Positions 17,062-27,910 of a DNA stretch of 64,000 nt are shown here, one piece after another. The stretch spans positions 62,001-126,000 of the forward strand of contig NZ_MRYA01000008.1 in the NCBI RefSeq assembly GCF_001921745.1, in the 5' to 3' direction. The stretch comes from Psychrobacter sp. Cmf 22.2 (lineage in GTDB: Bacteria > Pseudomonadota > Gammaproteobacteria > Pseudomonadales > Moraxellaceae). The notes under the pieces are model-generated. The model was not told the DNA's origin and searched no databases. It saw only the letters and a program-made list of their open reading frames with translations. The position numbers and the translations under genes are program-made. Within the stretch, counting starts at the first letter, position 1; each line of letters begins with the position of its first letter.

Positions 17062-18420
17062 TCATAAGCATTCGTTGACATCAAGAGCAGTAAGCGCCTC
17101 ACCAATGGTATGAAAAGAACCACTGGCGACGAGCAAGTCTTGTGGCTCACTGTTTTTGACTATTGCTTGCGTAGCCTGCTGTAGATCAGTACAAACATGT
17201 ATAGCAGCATCTTTTACGTATACAGCTAGTGCTGTTTGCAGCTCATCAATACTTGCCGCGCGAGGATGATCAATCTCTGCAATATACCAATCTGTGATTG
17301 GCAAACCAGAATCGGTTAAGCGCTGTGCAACCATAGCAATATCTTTGTCACCGAGCATAGAGAATAATATCTTAATAGTCGCAATTGATGTGTTTGGTTG
17401 GCGACTAACATGCTCTTGCCATAAGGGTAATAGCTGCGCCAATAAAAACTCAACCCCTTGCTCGTTGTGCGCCACATCAAACAGCCAATGACGCGCAGCT
17501 ATCTTTCGATAATCAAACCGTCCTGCTAGTTTGACAGTACGTAAGGCTTGCGCAATACCCTCTGCATCGACTGCTAATGGACTGGCCAACACTGCAGATA
17601 GCGCATTGGCAGCGTTTGTAAGGGATAGTGCAGGACGTGGCAGCTCCAGCGTAACAGCAGCATTACTGTATTGCCAAGTCTGTGTATCTACTACGCGATA
17701 GCTAAAGTCTTGCTCTGCTTGATAAAAGGTAGCATTGTGGCTTTTAATAAGGCGCTGCACACTATCTGGCATGGTAGCAGCACCATAAACGAGAGTAATG
17801 TCATCACGTAAAATACCCGCTTTTTCGCTACCAATAACCTCAATATTATCACCTAACCAATCCACATGGTCGATACCAACATTAGTAATAACGGCCATAT
17901 CTGGATCAATAATATTAACTACATCTAAGCGCCCACCTAATCCTACTTCCAACACCCATACATCACAGTCTGCTTCAGCGAATATCAATAACGCAGCAAG
18001 TGTCGTCATCTCAAAAAATGACAACGTTAAATCGCATGCAAGCCGTGCATTCTCTACCTTACTAAAAGCATCGATTAATGTCTCATCGCTGACCATCTCG
18101 CCATTAATGCGCACACGCTCATTAAAAACGCTTAAATGCGGTGATTGATACAATGCAGTCTTGTAGCCTCCCGCTTGACACATCTGGGCAATTACTGCTG
18201 TCGTCGAGCCTTTACCATTGGTACCTGCTACAGTAAATACGTACGCATCATCTTTGGCCGATTGTACTAAACCCAAACTCTCAGCCACAGGCAGCACTCG
18301 CGTAAGCCCCATGTCTATCGCTGATACATGTATCTGCTGCATATAATCTAACCATTCAGTTAAACTCGATTGGCTGGTAGGACTATCAGTATTAACCGTA
18401 TTAGCTATAGATGCAGACAT
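17062..18420 (-). CDS. folC: Bifunctional folylpolyglutamate/dihydrofolate synthase
   Basis: FolC adds glutamate to dihydropteroate (making dihydrofolate) and then gamma-glutamyl units to folates, in the cytosol. The 452-residue protein is a Mur-ligase-fold enzyme with the ATP P-loop GTNGKGSTT at residues 66-74, YQSPHLSVFNERVRING near 112, the VLEVGLGGRLDVVN block near 159 and, in the C-terminal domain, FDVAHNEQG with the conserved His-Asn. Length is a little above the usual 420-430, mostly from the N-terminus. It lies between accD and the dedD-like gene, as in many gammaproteobacteria. Confidence 0.95.
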   Translation of the reverse strand: MSASIANTVNTDSPTSQSSLTEWLDYMQQIHVSAIDMGLTRVLPVAESLGLVQSAKDDAYVFTVAGTNGKGSTTAVIAQMCQAGGYKTALYQSPHLSVFNERVRINGEMVSDETLIDAFSKVENARLACDLTLSFFEMTTLAALLIFAEADCDVWVLEVGLGGRLDVVNIIDPDMAVITNVGIDHVDWLGDNIEVIGSEKAGILRDDITLVYGAATMPDSVQRLIKSHNATFYQAEQDFSYRVVDTQTWQYSNAAVTLELPRPALSLTNAANALSAVLASPLAVDAEGIAQALRTVKLAGRFDYRKIAARHWLFDVAHNEQGVEFLLAQLLPLWQEHVSRQPNTSIATIKILFSMLGDKDIAMVAQRLTDSGLPITDWYIAEIDHPRAASIDELQTALAVYVKDAAIHVCTDLQQATQAIVKNSEPQDLLVASGSFHTIGEALTALDVNECL

Positions 18421-18512
18421 AAACAGAACCTATTAAAAACTCGAACTAAAAAAGAGAAAACAAAATTAAAAGTAGTGTATAACAACCTACTAAAAAACCA
18501 AACCTAAAAACC

Positions 18513-18551
18513 AAAAATAGCACTTATCGTTAAATAACGACAAATGCTATT
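18513..18551 (-). terminator. Terminator or attenuator between accD and folC
   Basis: On the minus strand AATAGCA-TT-TCGTT pairs with AACGA-AA-TGCTATT, with two mismatches and a 4-nt loop, and is followed by TTTTGG. It lies about 90 bp after the accD stop and 90 bp before the folC start. It can therefore end or damp accD transcripts before folC. Confidence 0.7.
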
Positions 18552-18642
18552 AGAAATATTCTAACCTCGTTGCACTAAAATCATGCCCATACTAAAGCCA
18601 GTAACCGTAACAAGTTAGGTCATTTAGCTGGACGATAATAAA

Positions 18643-19623
18643 TTAAGCATCAACGTTTGGCTGGTGGCTCAACTTCGCCAATAAACGATAAATCGTATCA
18701 ATCATCTGATGACGATGTACCACTTCATCAACCACGCCATGCTCTAACAAAAACTCCGCACGCTGGAACGGCTCTTCTAACGTCTCGCGCACCGTTTGCT
18801 CGATCACACGCTTACCTGCAAAACCAATCATCGCTTTTGGCTCTGCCAGATGAATATCGCCGAGCATGGCAAGAGAGGCCGTTACCCCGCCATAAACTGG
18901 ATTGGTCAGTACCACGATATAAGGAACGCCAGCAATTCTTAGGCGTTCAACAGCGGCGGCAGTACGTGCCATCTGCATTAAAGACAGCAAACCCTCTTGC
19001 ATGCGCGCGCCACCTGAAGCTGCAAAACATACCAAAGGCTGTTTGTCTTTAAGTGCTTTTTCAGCCGCCTGTACAAACCGGTCACCAACGACCGACCCCA
19101 TAGAACCACCCATAAAACGAAAATCAAAAGCACAGGCAACCACATCAAGGTTGCGTAACTTACCATACAAAACGATTAAGGCTTCTGTCTCGCCAGTTTT
19201 AGTCTTGGCCTCAGTCATGCGCTGGGGGTATGGTTTGCTATCTACAAACCCAAGAGGGTCTTTGGCGCTAAATTCTTGTCCAAGCTCTCCATCTACTTGA
19301 TCCAAAAACCATTGTAGACGTTCACGCGCAGTCATTGGTAGATGATGATCACAGTGCGGGCAGACATAACAGTTAAAAATCAGTGCCGTATTGGTAATCA
19401 TTGAATGACAGTTAGTACATTCTGTAGACGGCTCGGTTTCAACTGCAGTCAGCGTTGCGGTTAGTTGCTGCTTGATACCCGGTACTGAGCGATTAAACCA
19501 TGATTGACCGGCTTGAGAATTATCCGTAGCAGGGCTGACATCATCACTTTGAGTTTCGGGTTTTTTTATAGTATCAGTCATATTATTCGCCATTGTTGAA
19601 GGCTTATCGGCAAGCTTGCTCAT
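18643..19623 (-). CDS. accD: Acetyl-CoA carboxylase carboxyltransferase subunit beta
   Basis: AccD is the zinc-ribbon beta subunit of the carboxyltransferase that moves the carboxyl from biotin-BCCP to acetyl-CoA, the first step of fatty-acid synthesis. The 326-residue protein has the Cys4 zinc ribbon (Cys69, 72, 88, 91) and then the crotonase-like domain with VACAFDFRFMGGSMGSVVG, the FAASGGARMQEG oxyanion block, NPVYGGVTAS and IGFAGKRVIEQT. An extra ~40 residues at the N-terminus are Ser/Asp/Gln-rich and not conserved. Upstream lies trpA on the same strand with a 220-bp gap; downstream is a hairpin before folC. Confidence 0.97.
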   Translation of the reverse strand: MSKLADKPSTMANNMTDTIKKPETQSDDVSPATDNSQAGQSWFNRSVPGIKQQLTATLTAVETEPSTECTNCHSMITNTALIFNCYVCPHCDHHLPMTARERLQWFLDQVDGELGQEFSAKDPLGFVDSKPYPQRMTEAKTKTGETEALIVLYGKLRNLDVVACAFDFRFMGGSMGSVVGDRFVQAAEKALKDKQPLVCFAASGGARMQEGLLSLMQMARTAAAVERLRIAGVPYIVVLTNPVYGGVTASLAMLGDIHLAEPKAMIGFAGKRVIEQTVRETLEEPFQRAEFLLEHGVVDEVVHRHQMIDTIYRLLAKLSHQPNVDA

Positions 19624-19847
19624 TTACTTGTCCTTAAGAGTTTGATTGTTGTCTAGTCTAAGAAGCAAATACAGTCATAACATGAGCCGTTATGACTAAC
19701 ACGGTAGCTTATTCGGATTACTATTATCTATATCATGATAAACAATAAGCTGAATAAATCGAGTAATTGTAACAAATTATACATCATGTTAGTTTACACA
19801 CGTAAACTAAATATAGCAAAGTGATTTACTAGTCTCTTTATCACTGC

Positions 19848-20672
19848 TTAGGTATTTAGACTGTCTAACGCACCGCGTAGCTCGTCCATCTTGTCCATAA
19901 TTTTTTGCTGAGCTGTCGTCACAGCGGTGGCATCATTGGCATCGATATCAGCGAAGTTCTGCACCAGTGCACTACCTACAATAATACCATCTGCATGGGC
20001 TCCAATCGCCTTAGCAGAAGCACCATCACGGATACCAAAGCCGACACATACCGGCAAATCCGTTTCCGCTTTAATCGCTTGCACTTGGGTCGCAACATCA
20101 TCAGTATCAAGCGTCGCTGAGCCCGTCACGCCTTTAAGCGACACGTAATAAATATAACCGCCGCAATGAGTTAATACTTGCTCACGGCGCTCAGGCAAAG
20201 TAGTTGGCGATAACAAAAAAATCTCATTCATCGCGTGCTCAGTCAAGTGCTGGGTAAAGCTCCCCGCCTCTGCGGGCGGTAAATCTACCATCAAAATACC
20301 ATCGACGCCTGATTGCTCGCATAAGGTGACAAAACTATCATAACCGATGATCTCGACAGGGTTCAGATAACCCATCAGGATAATTGGCGTTTGTGTGTCT
20401 TGCTTGCGAAACTCTGCAACCATATTTAGCGCGTCACGTGTACTGGTACCTGCTGCTAATGCACGCTCGCCAGCTAAAGCCACGGTTGGACCATCGGCCA
20501 TTGGATCAGAAAACGGCAAACCCACTTCGATCATATCCGCGCCATGCTTAACTAAGTCATGTAGTAAGCCGACAAAGTTGCTAGGATTGGGGTCGCCTGC
20601 CATCACATAAGGAATCAGGGCTTTTTTGTTTTGTGATTTTAAAGTCTCAAAAGTGCTTTCAATACGGGTCAT
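19848..20672 (-). CDS. trpA: Tryptophan synthase alpha chain
   Basis: TrpA cleaves indole-3-glycerol phosphate to indole and glyceraldehyde 3-phosphate and channels the indole to TrpB. The 274-residue TIM barrel keeps both catalytic acids at the E. coli positions, Glu49 (MIEVGLPFSD) and Asp60 (DPMADGP). It also has the YYVSLKGVTG loop and the phosphate-binding VGFGIRDG and GIIVGSALV motifs. It starts 64 bp after the trpB stop on the same strand, so the two are likely cotranscribed. Confidence 0.97.
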   Translation of the reverse strand: MTRIESTFETLKSQNKKALIPYVMAGDPNPSNFVGLLHDLVKHGADMIEVGLPFSDPMADGPTVALAGERALAAGTSTRDALNMVAEFRKQDTQTPIILMGYLNPVEIIGYDSFVTLCEQSGVDGILMVDLPPAEAGSFTQHLTEHAMNEIFLLSPTTLPERREQVLTHCGGYIYYVSLKGVTGSATLDTDDVATQVQAIKAETDLPVCVGFGIRDGASAKAIGAHADGIIVGSALVQNFADIDANDATAVTTAQQKIMDKMDELRGALDSLNT

Positions 20673-20736
20673 AAAGGTCTCTTATTATTGTCAAGTTATT
20701 ACAAAATAGAGGCTATGTTAGCCTCATCTAATCATA

Positions 20737-22011
20737 TTACAACTCAATCCCTTCTGCCTTCATGACCGAATGCAGGTCTTTATCGCCGCGACCTGACATA
20801 TTGACGATAATGCTTTGCTCGGGGGTCATGGTTTTAGCCAGCTTAAGCGCGTAGGCGACCGCATGCGCAGACTCTAAAGCCGGGATAATGCCTTCTTTAC
20901 GTGTGGTTTCATGGAAGCCTTCTAACGATTCTTTATCGGTACAACCCACATATTCAACACGTTTCATATCTTTTAAGAAACTATGCTCAGGACCAACACC
21001 AGGATAATCAAGACCTGCCGAGATAGAGTGCGTCTCTTGAATTTGGCCTTCATCGTCTGCCATTAGATACGTACGGTTGCCATGTAGTACACCGATACGA
21101 CCAGCAGCCAATGGCGCTGAATGGCGACCAGACTCAATGCCGTCACCTGTCGCTTCCACGCCATACATCTTGACATCAGTATCGTTTAAGAAATCAAAAA
21201 ACAGGCCAATCGCGTTCGAGCCACCGCCAACGCAAGCAACCAAGGCATCTGGTAATTTACCCGTTCTTTCTAAATGTTGAATACGCGCTTCTTTACCGAT
21301 AATCGCTTGAAAATCACGTACCAGTAACGGATATGGATGCGGGCCTGCAACGGTGCCGATGATGTAATAAGTGGTGTCGACATTGGTGACCCAGTCGCGC
21401 ATGGCTTCATTCATCGCGTCTTTTAGGGTGCGTGAGCCTGAGGACACCGGCACTACAGTCGCACCCAGCAAACGCATACGATAAACGTTCATCTTTTGGC
21501 GCTCGACATCATCTGCACCCATATAGACGATACACTCTAGCCCTAGGCGCGCAGCAATCGTTGCCGTCGCGACGCCATGCTGTCCTGCGCCCGTTTCAGC
21601 GATAATGCGCTTCTTACCACACATTTTAGCAAGCAGTGCCTGACCGATAGTATTATTCACTTTATGCGCGCCAGTATGATTTAAGTCTTCACGCTTAAAG
21701 TAAATTTGCGCGCCGCCGATCTCATCACTTAAACGCTTGGCATGATATAGTGGTGTTGGGCGACCGACATAATTGACTAAGTCATTGTGATACTCTTCCC
21801 AAAATGCTGGGTCAGCTTTGACTTTGGTATACAAGGTTTCAAGCTCTTCTAATGCAGCCATCAGCGTTTCAGAGACAAAACGTCCGCCATGGACGCCAAA
21901 ATGTCCGCGTGCATCAGGGTATTGGTTAAAGTCTTGAACATTCTCAGGATTAATGAAGGTATTGATAGATTTTGCAGCGTCAGATAAATCTTTGTTTATG
22001 GCATGACTCAT
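20737..22011 (-). CDS. trpB: Tryptophan synthase beta chain
   Basis: TrpB condenses indole with serine using pyridoxal 5'-phosphate to make tryptophan. The 424-residue product has the PLP Schiff-base Lys at 117 ([10 protein letters not shown]), the EDLN substrate loop, [12 protein letters not shown], the phosphate-binding GGGSNAIG motif near residue 258 and the C-terminal NMSGRGDKD serine motif. An N-terminal extension of ~25 residues precedes the conserved [11 protein letters not shown]. It is 139 bp downstream of trpF and just upstream of trpA. No leader peptide with Trp codons is apparent. Confidence 0.97.
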   Translation of the reverse strand: MSHAINKDLSDAAKSINTFINPENVQDFNQYPDARGHFGVHGGRFVSETLMAALEELETLYTKVKADPAFWEEYHNDLVNYVGRPTPLYHAKRLSDEIGGAQIYFKREDLNHTGAHKVNNTIGQALLAKMCGKKRIIAETGAGQHGVATATIAARLGLECIVYMGADDVERQKMNVYRMRLLGATVVPVSSGSRTLKDAMNEAMRDWVTNVDTTYYIIGTVAGPHPYPLLVRDFQAIIGKEARIQHLERTGKLPDALVACVGGGSNAIGLFFDFLNDTDVKMYGVEATGDGIESGRHSAPLAAGRIGVLHGNRTYLMADDEGQIQETHSISAGLDYPGVGPEHSFLKDMKRVEYVGCTDKESLEGFHETTRKEGIIPALESAHAVAYALKLAKTMTPEQSIIVNMSGRGDKDLHSVMKAEGIEL

Positions 22012-22150
22012 GATAATTCCTACGATAAGTGGTGTCTTTTAATATAAGTATGGGTGATATAAGGATTGAGACAATTACTAAACTTATGAAAATGAAGCTT
22101 AATTAGAAAGTCGGAATAACGAGTAAATAAGAATAAATATAGCGATTATC

Positions 22151-22822
22151 TTAGATCACGTCAGTGACCGTCTCGTTTTGCCATCGGTCACGCTTGACAG
22201 CTTTCATGAAGGCACGCATTTTAGCGGCGTCTTTTTTGCCTTTATCAACTTCAATCCCGCCGCTAACATCGACGCCATAAATAGGCAAATCACGAGTCGC
22301 AGCGACATTTTCAATATCTAGTCCGCCCGCTAAGATAATCGGCAGTGAGCTATTATGCGGAATAAGGCTCCAGTCAAAGCGCGCGCCCGTACCGCCATAT
22401 TTATGCCGATGATAAGCATCAAGTAAAATACTACTCGCCCCTACTGCTGCAAAGCTATCAATACGTGCGCTCACACTATCTAGCGTGTCTTGCTCAGCAT
22501 TGATACGCAACGCTTTCATCCAGCGTTTATTGACAGCACTTGCCAGCAGCTGGCACTGCTCAGGCGTTTCATCACCGTGGAATTGAATGATATCAAAAGC
22601 GACGTTATTTGCCAGTTCAATCAGCTCATCATGAGCCATATTGACTACCAATGCTACGACACTGACAAAGGCCGGCACAGCAGCGCTCAACGTTTGCGCT
22701 TGTATCAACGTCACAGCGCGCGGACTTGGTGGATAAAACACCAAACCAATTGCATCAACACCCAACTTCACAGCAGTATCGATATCACTAAGCTGGGTAA
22801 ACCCACAAAACTTCACGTGCAT
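22151..22822 (-). CDS. trpF: Phosphoribosylanthranilate isomerase
   Basis: TrpF carries out the Amadori rearrangement of N-(5'-phosphoribosyl)anthranilate in tryptophan synthesis. The 223-residue TIM barrel begins VKFCGFT with the catalytic Cys6. It also has IGLVFYPPSPRAV near residue 26, IIQFHGDETPEQC near 78 and the C-terminal GVDVSGGIE phosphate site, the Asp of DVSG/LDAY regions being the usual acid. Several Cys and Gln changes lie in non-catalytic loops. It is the first gene of the trpF-trpB-trpA run. Confidence 0.95.
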   Translation of the reverse strand: MHVKFCGFTQLSDIDTAVKLGVDAIGLVFYPPSPRAVTLIQAQTLSAAVPAFVSVVALVVNMAHDELIELANNVAFDIIQFHGDETPEQCQLLASAVNKRWMKALRINAEQDTLDSVSARIDSFAAVGASSILLDAYHRHKYGGTGARFDWSLIPHNSSLPIILAGGLDIENVAATRDLPIYGVDVSGGIEVDKGKKDAAKMRAFMKAVKRDRWQNETVTDVI

Positions 22823-23059
22823 TTTATAACCTTTTTTATGACCTCAATAAAAACTTGAGTAGATGCTATGTATCAAAGACTGTAAGCGAAAACTGCTATA
22901 AATCTAATAAACAGTGATATTACGCTAAATTTCCATCATAAGAAATGATGATAATTTGTTAAACGATGGGCAAATCAATTGCATCAAAAAACTTATCCTA
23001 GCATACTTTTATTCATAGTTTTGTTTATGATTGCGATTGATTGGTATAAGGATAATTGA

Positions 23060-24664
23060 ATGTCTAAGACTGCGTCTGCTAATAACGACAACGATGATAA
23101 TATGGATGTGAATATGCCGCACTATCTAATGTGGTTTCGCCGAGATTTACGACTGCATGACAATACAGCGCTGGCAGCACTTTGTGAACAAGCTAACGCA
23201 GACAATGCGCAAGTCAGCGCTATATTCTTCCTCACCCCTGAACAGTGGCAAGCGCACGATACCTCGCTTGCCCAAGTTGATCATATTGCGCGTACTTTAC
23301 CGATAATCGCCCAAGATTTGCAAACGCAATTGAATATTACCTTAACAGTGCAAGTCTGCTCCAATTTTGCTGATTGCGTAAATACGCTTAGCGCATTGTG
23401 TAAGGACAATGATATCAGCTGCATCATGGCCAATCATGAGTATGAAGGCAATGAGATTGAGCGCGATGCGCAGCTCACTAAGCAGCTGGCGAAGGACGAT
23501 ATCGAGTTTGTTCGCTGGCATGATCAGTGTATCTTGCCACCACAAAGCATCACCACCAATGATGGTGACAGCATGTATCAAGTATTTACCCCATTTTATA
23601 AAAAATGGCGACATACTTTGGACGTGAGCAGCATCCAATTACATGAAGCCACCGCCATAAATAAGAATAAAACCAAACTAAAATTATCAAAAGACAGCGC
23701 GTCTACTATCGAAGACATCGAAACATTAAGTAAAGAGGTAGTCAATATTTACCAAAAAACACGGCAAAAGGCTGACTTATCACCGCATATTGACATGGAC
23801 GCTCAGTTAGAAAAAGCGCGTACAGCCTACCCTGCTGGCGAAGATGCCGCTTGCCAACGTTTAAAAGCGTTTATCGCTGATGATATCGATAGCTACGATA
23901 TCGGCCGCGATGTCCCCAGTCTACAAGCAACCAGTCAATTATCCGCCTACCTCACTATTGGAGCGATCAGTCCCAGGCTTTGCTACCTGCAAGCAAGCCT
24001 AGCGCAAGAAAAGCTACACGGTAACGATGGCGATAACGAAGATATCAATCGCTGGATAAGCGAGCTGGCGTGGCGAGATTTTTATCGTCATGTGCTAGTG
24101 GACAAACCAGCACTTATTCGACACGAAGCTTATAAGGAAGAGACAGATACCAAGATTAATTGGTCATATGATAAGGATGGTTTTGAGACGTGGTGTACTG
24201 GCAAGACAGGCGTGCCATTGGTCGATGCGGCGATGCGCTGCCTGAATGCGACAGGCTTTATGCACAATCGTCTGCGTATGGTCACCGCGATGTTTTTAAC
24301 CAAAGACTTACTGATTGATTGGCGCTTAGGTGAGCGTTATTTTATGCAGCAGCTGATAGACGGTGACTTTGCTTCCAACAACGGCGGCTGGCAGTGGAGC
24401 GCCTCAACAGGCACCGACTCAGCACCCTACTTTCGTATTATGAACCCCTTTAGCCAAGGCAAAACGCATGACAAAGACGGCGTGTTTATCAAAACCTGGT
24501 TACCTGAGCTAAAAGACATTCCTACCAGCATCTTGCATAGTGAGGACAAAATGCGTAAAGAACTGGCAAAAGACGGTAATTTTGCTGATATTGACTACCC
24601 AGTGCCTATGGTCGAACATAAAGCCGTGCGCCAGCTTGCAATTGCTGAATTCAAAAAAGAATAA
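23060..24664 (+). CDS. phrB: Deoxyribodipyrimidine photolyase
   Basis: Class I CPD photolyase repairs UV-induced cyclobutane pyrimidine dimers with FADH- and a light-harvesting cofactor. The 534-residue protein has the photolyase N-terminal domain (from about residue 20: MWFRRDLRLHDNTAL) and the FAD-binding C-terminal domain. The latter includes WISELAWRDFYRHV near 334, MRCLNATGFMHNRLRMV near 393, DFASNNGGWQWSASTGTDS near 437 and PYFRIMNPFSQGKTHD near 457. The conserved Trp electron-transfer residues appear to be present. It is a single gene divergent from trpF. An inverted repeat with a T-run lies about 75 bp downstream and could end transcription. Confidence 0.96.
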   Translation: MSKTASANNDNDDNMDVNMPHYLMWFRRDLRLHDNTALAALCEQANADNAQVSAIFFLTPEQWQAHDTSLAQVDHIARTLPIIAQDLQTQLNITLTVQVCSNFADCVNTLSALCKDNDISCIMANHEYEGNEIERDAQLTKQLAKDDIEFVRWHDQCILPPQSITTNDGDSMYQVFTPFYKKWRHTLDVSSIQLHEATAINKNKTKLKLSKDSASTIEDIETLSKEVVNIYQKTRQKADLSPHIDMDAQLEKARTAYPAGEDAACQRLKAFIADDIDSYDIGRDVPSLQATSQLSAYLTIGAISPRLCYLQASLAQEKLHGNDGDNEDINRWISELAWRDFYRHVLVDKPALIRHEAYKEETDTKINWSYDKDGFETWCTGKTGVPLVDAAMRCLNATGFMHNRLRMVTAMFLTKDLLIDWRLGERYFMQQLIDGDFASNNGGWQWSASTGTDSAPYFRIMNPFSQGKTHDKDGVFIKTWLPELKDIPTSILHSEDKMRKELAKDGNFADIDYPVPMVEHKAVRQLAIAEFKKE

Positions 24665-24736
24665 CAACGTTTTAGATATAGAGTATGTTGCTGACATATA
24701 GTCAGTTCGAAATAAAGACGTTAAACCAATATTGCC

Positions 24737-24812
24737 GTGCTACTGAGATATATTTTACTTGCTTGCTGTGTCTACGCTGACAGAGGCTACGCAAAATATA
24801 TCTCAGCAGCAC
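24737..24812. repeat. Long imperfect inverted repeat downstream of phrB
   Basis: The left arm at 24737-24758 and the right arm at 24791-24812 are 22 nt each and match at 20 of 22 positions when one is reverse-complemented. Both share the core CTGAGATATATTTT. The 32-nt loop holds a smaller imperfect stem (CTGTG...CAGAG). A TTTTTT run follows on the plus strand at about 24816-24821, so it may double as a phrB terminator. Size and shape suggest a dispersed palindromic intergenic repeat. I see no second copy in this window. Confidence 0.7.
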
Positions 24813-24860
24813 TGTCTTTTTTAACTTTCATCGTTTGCCGTGCAACATTTAACCTTTGTT

Positions 24861-25625
24861 TTAATTACTCGTTACTGCTGGCATCTGACACGCCCCTGCT
24901 CCTTGCGTAGTAACAGTCACCACTGCGCCAGTCATCGCAAACAGCTGCTGCAATTGCGTTTTTGCGTTTTGTAGCGCCATATTCATCACATCACCTCGGC
25001 ACGCGCGTTCAAGGACTTCTTTTTTTGCCATTATCTGTGCTTGTTCAAGTATCTTAGGATCAACCTGCATTAAACCAAAAGCGCCTGTTTGCCAGTCATA
25101 AATCTCCAAATCATCTAAATATACTGAAAATATCTCTGATGGCGGTAAGGTAATATTAATCTGCGGCATCATTAAGACTGATGTATTAGCATCGTTTGCC
25201 TTTGCTTCATCTACATCAGTATCAGATTGTTCAGCCTGTACAACTTGTACCATCTCAGGTGTCAAAGCGCTCAAATTGATGCCCGCATCTACTCGACCAC
25301 GAGCGATAAACAAACCTTTTTGCTCATCTTGCCAAAGCTTCATCCAGCTGCCTTGTCGCTCACTGGTAATCACTGTATCCACGCTAAAAGCCACCGTCTG
25401 CAACCGATTCAACTGTTGAATCTGTGTCACTACCCCTTCACGAGTGATGGTTTCAATCGGTTCTTCTACAGTCCGGTCATTGATAGTATAAATAGCAAAA
25501 GCCAAGGCCATAAAACTGATAATTAACAATATCCATGTCGCAATTCCAGTAGGCTGTTTTGGTTTAGGGCGCTTACTCATATTGTCGCGAGCATTATTAG
25601 GTGTACGATTATTAGAGGTTGTCAT
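24861..25625 (-). CDS. DUF4230 family membrane-anchored protein
   Basis: The 254-residue protein has a basic N-terminus (SKRPKPKQ), one transmembrane helix (about residues 28-47) and an extracytoplasmic domain of the DUF4230 type. Family-like features are a first strand after the helix (TREGVVTQIQQLNRLQTVAF), GLFIARGRVDAGINLSAL, the INITLPPSEIFSVYLDD block, and a C-terminal helix rich in Ala/Lys with RACRGDVM. Two Cys near residues 207 and 246 could form a disulfide. Function is unknown for the family. It stands alone between convergent phrB and divergent proS; AAAGGTAG precedes the ATG. Confidence 0.8.
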   Translation of the reverse strand: MTTSNNRTPNNARDNMSKRPKPKQPTGIATWILLIISFMALAFAIYTINDRTVEEPIETITREGVVTQIQQLNRLQTVAFSVDTVITSERQGSWMKLWQDEQKGLFIARGRVDAGINLSALTPEMVQVVQAEQSDTDVDEAKANDANTSVLMMPQINITLPPSEIFSVYLDDLEIYDWQTGAFGLMQVDPKILEQAQIMAKKEVLERACRGDVMNMALQNAKTQLQQLFAMTGAVVTVTTQGAGACQMPAVTSN

Positions 25626-26168
25626 ATGCGCTACCTTTTATATTATTAACGGCACTCAAAAGACGTTATTTACAAATGCTAAATTAAGCACGGCTCTATA
25701 GCATAAATGACGCTTTTCAAAATGACTTCAAGTATTAGCTACTAATCTTCTACACAATTGCTTAGTCCACAATTTTACAAACCCAACCGCTTTTAGACTT
25801 ACTATAACTCTCACTATCGATGAATACTAAAACCATCAGATATTTGCTTTATTTTTTGTTCTATTTTGAAGTTTGTACAGCGTTCTCTTGCAAAAAACAA
25901 AAAGTCATTGCGTATAAGGCAAACTTTACCTAACATAGTCTGATTGCATCGATAAAATGTCAACGTATATAGGTTACCTGACATTAGCTTACTGTTAGCT
26001 GGTTTTTGAACAAAAAGCTTGACTATAAATTGTTAATTCATACACTGTCACGTCGATCATATCATTAGTTATATCAGGTTATATATAAAGGCAAGCTTGT
26101 AGCGATTATTTAATGCTCAGCGCCTTATTTATTATTTATTTTATCGTTGATAAGGTTCCGCTTTATTT
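25626..26168. other. Intergenic region upstream of proS
   Basis: About 540 bp, AT-rich, between divergent DUF4230 and proS genes. I see no ORF of interest, no tRNA and no T-box. It presumably holds the promoters of both genes, but no good -35/-10 pair stands out. Confidence 0.55.
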
Positions 26169-27887
26169 ATGAAAGCCAGTCAATTCTTGTTCGCCACTCT
26201 AAAAGAAACCCCAAGTGATGCCGATATCGCCTCAAGCCAATTGATGGTGCGTGCCGGTCTTATTCGTAAAATTGCTTCTGGATTATATATCTGGTTGCCG
26301 ATGGGGCTGCGCATTTTACAAAAGGTTGAACGTATCGTCCGTGAAGAAATGCAAAATATTGGGGCTCAAGAGGTTCTTATGCCCATGACCCAGCCAGCTG
26401 AGTTATGGGAAACTACTGGTCGCTTCGACGACTATGGACCAGAGCTATTACGTTTTAAAGACCGTCATGATCGTGATTTTGTATTGGGTCCTACTCATGA
26501 AGAGGTCATTACCAACCTTGCTCAAGGTGAACTGCGCAGTTACAAACAGCTGCCAATCACATTTTTTCAGATCCAAGGCAAGTTTCGTGATGAGATTCGT
26601 CCCCGCTTTGGCGTGATGCGCGCGCGTGAATTTACGATGAAAGATGCGTATTCATTTCATGTCGACCAAGCATCACTCGCCAAGACCTACCGTGATATGT
26701 TCCATGCTTATACGCGTATCTTTACTCGTTTGGGTTTAGACTTTCGTGCGGTACAAGCAGATACTGGTTCTATCGGTGGTTTTGCCTCTCATGAGTTTCA
26801 TGTACTAGCTGATAGCGGCGAAGATGATATTGCATTTTCAGACTCCTCTGATTATGCAGCCAATATAGAACTGGCAGAATCTGTCAATACAGCTGAGCGT
26901 CAACCACCCAAAATGCAGCGTGAGGACGTGCTAACAGAAGGAATGACCACTTGTAAAATGGTGGCTGAGCACTTAGATATTCCTTTAGCAACGACAGTCA
27001 AAACCTTGATTGTACATGGTCATACAGAAGACGATGAGCCTCAGCTAATCGCAATTGTATTACGCGGTGATCATCAGCTAAATACCATTAAAGCTGAAAA
27101 AATCGAAGAAGCTAACGTACCGCTGACAATGGCTTCTGATGAAGAGCTAAAAGCTGCTGGTCTACACAAAGGCTATATCGGGGTTGATTTAGACATGCCC
27201 GTGTTTGTCGATCGTTCGGCTGCATCGTTGTCAGATTTTGTGACTGGTGCTAATGAGGTGAACAAACATACCATCGGTATGAACTGGGCACGTGATGCTC
27301 GTATCACACGCATCGTCGATATACGCAACGTACAAGAGGGCGACCCTTCTCCAGACGGCAAAGGCACCTTAAAGATTAAGCGCGGTATTGAAGTCGGTCA
27401 TATTTTCCAGTTAGGTGACAAATACTCCCAAGCGATGAATGCCACCGTATCTGGCGAAGATGGTAAACCAGTTACCTTGATGATGGGTTGCTATGGTATT
27501 GGCGTCAGCCGAATCATCGCCGCTGCTATCGAGCAAAATAACGACGAAAATGGCATCATGTGGCCAAAAACGCCATCAGTTGATGACTCGATTGCACCTT
27601 TTGAGGTTGCTATCATTCCGATGAAGTCAAAAGAAGAAACTGTCATGCAAACAGCAACGGCTCTGTATGACGAATTAAAGGCGCAAGGCATTAATGTGTT
27701 ACTTGATGACCGCAACGAGCGTCCAGGGGTCAAATTCGCTGATCTTGAATTGATTGGTATCCCGCATCGTATCGTGGTCTCTGACCGTAACTTGGCTGAA
27801 GGTAAGTTTGAGTACGTCAATCGCCGTGAGACAGAAAAGCAAATGCTCAGTCGTGAAGAAGTTATTGCAAAAGTAAGTAGCAAGTAG
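26169..27887 (+). CDS. proS: Prolyl-tRNA synthetase, bacterial type with editing domain
   Basis: ProS charges tRNA-Pro with proline and edits mischarged Ala-tRNA-Pro. The 572-residue length is that of bacterial-type enzymes. Class II motifs are visible: motif 1 around residue 60 ([22 protein letters not shown]), motif 2 with [25 protein letters not shown] near 140, and motif 3 with [13 protein letters not shown] near 443. The inserted editing (INS) domain spans roughly 230-400, including [11 protein letters not shown] and NKHTIGMN. The C-terminal anticodon-binding domain follows ([23 protein letters not shown]). A clear terminator follows. Confidence 0.97.
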   Translation: MKASQFLFATLKETPSDADIASSQLMVRAGLIRKIASGLYIWLPMGLRILQKVERIVREEMQNIGAQEVLMPMTQPAELWETTGRFDDYGPELLRFKDRHDRDFVLGPTHEEVITNLAQGELRSYKQLPITFFQIQGKFRDEIRPRFGVMRAREFTMKDAYSFHVDQASLAKTYRDMFHAYTRIFTRLGLDFRAVQADTGSIGGFASHEFHVLADSGEDDIAFSDSSDYAANIELAESVNTAERQPPKMQREDVLTEGMTTCKMVAEHLDIPLATTVKTLIVHGHTEDDEPQLIAIVLRGDHQLNTIKAEKIEEANVPLTMASDEELKAAGLHKGYIGVDLDMPVFVDRSAASLSDFVTGANEVNKHTIGMNWARDARITRIVDIRNVQEGDPSPDGKGTLKIKRGIEVGHIFQLGDKYSQAMNATVSGEDGKPVTLMMGCYGIGVSRIIAAAIEQNNDENGIMWPKTPSVDDSIAPFEVAIIPMKSKEETVMQTATALYDELKAQGINVLLDDRNERPGVKFADLELIGIPHRIVVSDRNLAEGKFEYVNRRETEKQMLSREEVIAKVSSK

Positions 27888-27910
27888 CTTTTGTGATAAA
27901 AAACGTACTA

